NCBI RefSeq assembly: GCF_001050135.1
Contig: NZ_CP012040.1
Span: forward strand, 3,737,001-3,801,000
DNA: 64,000 nucleotides
Direction: 5' to 3'
Source: Cyclobacterium amurskyense
GTDB taxonomy: Bacteria > Bacteroidota > Bacteroidia > Cytophagales > Cyclobacteriaceae
In this document: piece after piece, positions 63,484-64,000 of the stretch
Layout of the letters: every line of letters begins with the position of its first letter
Numbering within the stretch: the stretch's first letter is position 1
Program-made: the position numbers and the translations under genes
Notes under the pieces: model-generated
Database searches by the model: none
What the model was told of the DNA's origin: nothing
The model's input: the letters and a program-made list of their open reading frames with translations, nothing else

Positions 63484-64000
63484 TCAATTTCTTACTTGAC
63501 CATTGCCTCTAATTACCCACTTATAAGAGGTCATTTCTTCTAAGCCCATTGGTCCTCTAGCATGAAGCTTTTGTGTACTAATACCTATTTCTGCACCTAA
63601 ACCAAACTGCGCTCCATCTGTAAATGCTGTGGAGGCATTGGCATATACGGCTGCGGCATCCACAGCTCTCAGAAAATGGTCTATTGTTTTCTCATTTTCT
63701 GCGATGATTGCTTCACTGTGTTTGCTACTGTATTTGGCGATGTGTTCCAAGGCTTCGGTTATGTCTTCCACTACTTTAAGGGACATTGTCATGGAAAGAA
63801 ATTCTGTACCAAAATGTTCTTCGGAAGCATGCTTAAGCAGGTTTTTAGGGTATTTTCCTTCTAACTCCTTATGGGCTTTTTCATCTGCATAGATTACTAC
63901 CTCTTTCTTTGCAAGTGGCAAGGTCATTGCTTCCAAATCACCGATTCGGCTTTGGTGTACCAATAAACAGTCCAGTGCATTGCATACACTTACCCTTCTT
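63484..64000 (-). CDS. proA: Glutamate-5-semialdehyde dehydrogenase, 5' part cut by window edge
   Basis: C-terminal 171 codons of gamma-glutamyl phosphate reductase of proline synthesis; the frame continues without stop past the right edge (RVSVCNALDCLLVHQSRIGD). Family marks include the CNALDCLLVH segment around the catalytic Cys, EHFGTEFLSMTMSLKVVEDI, AIIAENEKTIDHFLRAVDAA, YANASTAFTDGAQFGLGAEI and GISTQKLHARGPMGLEEMTS followed by YKWVIRGNGQ. Cytosolic NADPH enzyme. Partner proB is not visible; it may lie to the right. Confidence 0.95.
   Translation of the reverse strand, partial: RRVSVCNALDCLLVHQSRIGDLEAMTLPLAKKEVVIYADEKAHKELEGKYPKNLLKHASEEHFGTEFLSMTMSLKVVEDITEALEHIAKYSSKHSEAIIAENEKTIDHFLRAVDAAAVYANASTAFTDGAQFGLGAEIGISTQKLHARGPMGLEEMTSYKWVIRGNGQVRN

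Overview
The window looks like chromosome from a Bacteroidota bacterium, most likely family Cyclobacteriaceae (Cyclobacterium/Echinicola/Algoriphagus-like). This is inferred from low GC, TAnnTTTG-type -7 promoter elements, frequent TTG starts, a TonB receptor plus DUF4249 lipoprotein pair, a type IX secretion sorting domain, putative porin family 10, the menaquinone pathway and LpxK. I ran no database search; every family call is read from the protein sequence.

Layout. 1-5120 (-): a tripartite drug-type RND efflux operon in the order adaptor, pump, outer-membrane lipoprotein, the last cut by the left edge. 6018-8545 (-): a sodium/solute symporter with inositol oxygenase. 8745-12068 (-): menD, menF and a hotdog thioesterase. 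12123-18802: housekeeping genes (histidine phosphatase, zinc-ribbon coiled-coil protein, Nif3-like protein, lpxK, porin, miaE). 18803-33078 is the most accessory-looking part. It holds an ABC permease, GMC oxidoreductase, sulfatase, an unusual TolB-TPR-AraC regulator, a Vat-like acetyltransferase, a TonB receptor/DUF4249 pair, three copies of a mobile-looking intergenic repeat, and a complete IS4-family element inserted into one copy. 33079-36162 (+): ribokinase, nucleoside hydrolase and a sugar/ureide-type permease, a likely nucleoside/ribose salvage operon. 36416-42023 (-): Cys-rich copper-binding protein, class A beta-lactamase-like hydrolase, AbgT transporter, a dead sigma-factor remnant, sulfurtransferase, DUF1801 protein and fabG. 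42242-49207: lpdA, an ECF sigma/anti-sigma pair, DUF2721, threonine aldolase, rarA, a small beta-barrel-like protein and a TlpA thioredoxin. 49581-57245 (-): a heavy-metal RND efflux operon (CzcA type) with its own two-component system. 57469-61995 (-): a 1508-residue secreted malectin/Ig-like/kelch protein with a near-identical internal duplication. 62377-64000 (-): a methyltransferase and the C-terminal part of proA.

Most notable non-gene structures are: (i) CTTAAG boxes at 10-11 bp spacing upstream of both the metal-efflux operon and its regulator; (ii) an exact 21-bp-period tandem array at 49275-49505 that reads as heptads on both strands; (iii) the roughly 200-bp intergenic repeat family with the nested IS; (iv) the 1152-bp internal duplication in the malectin gene. 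I saw no tRNA, rRNA, CRISPR array or riboswitch.
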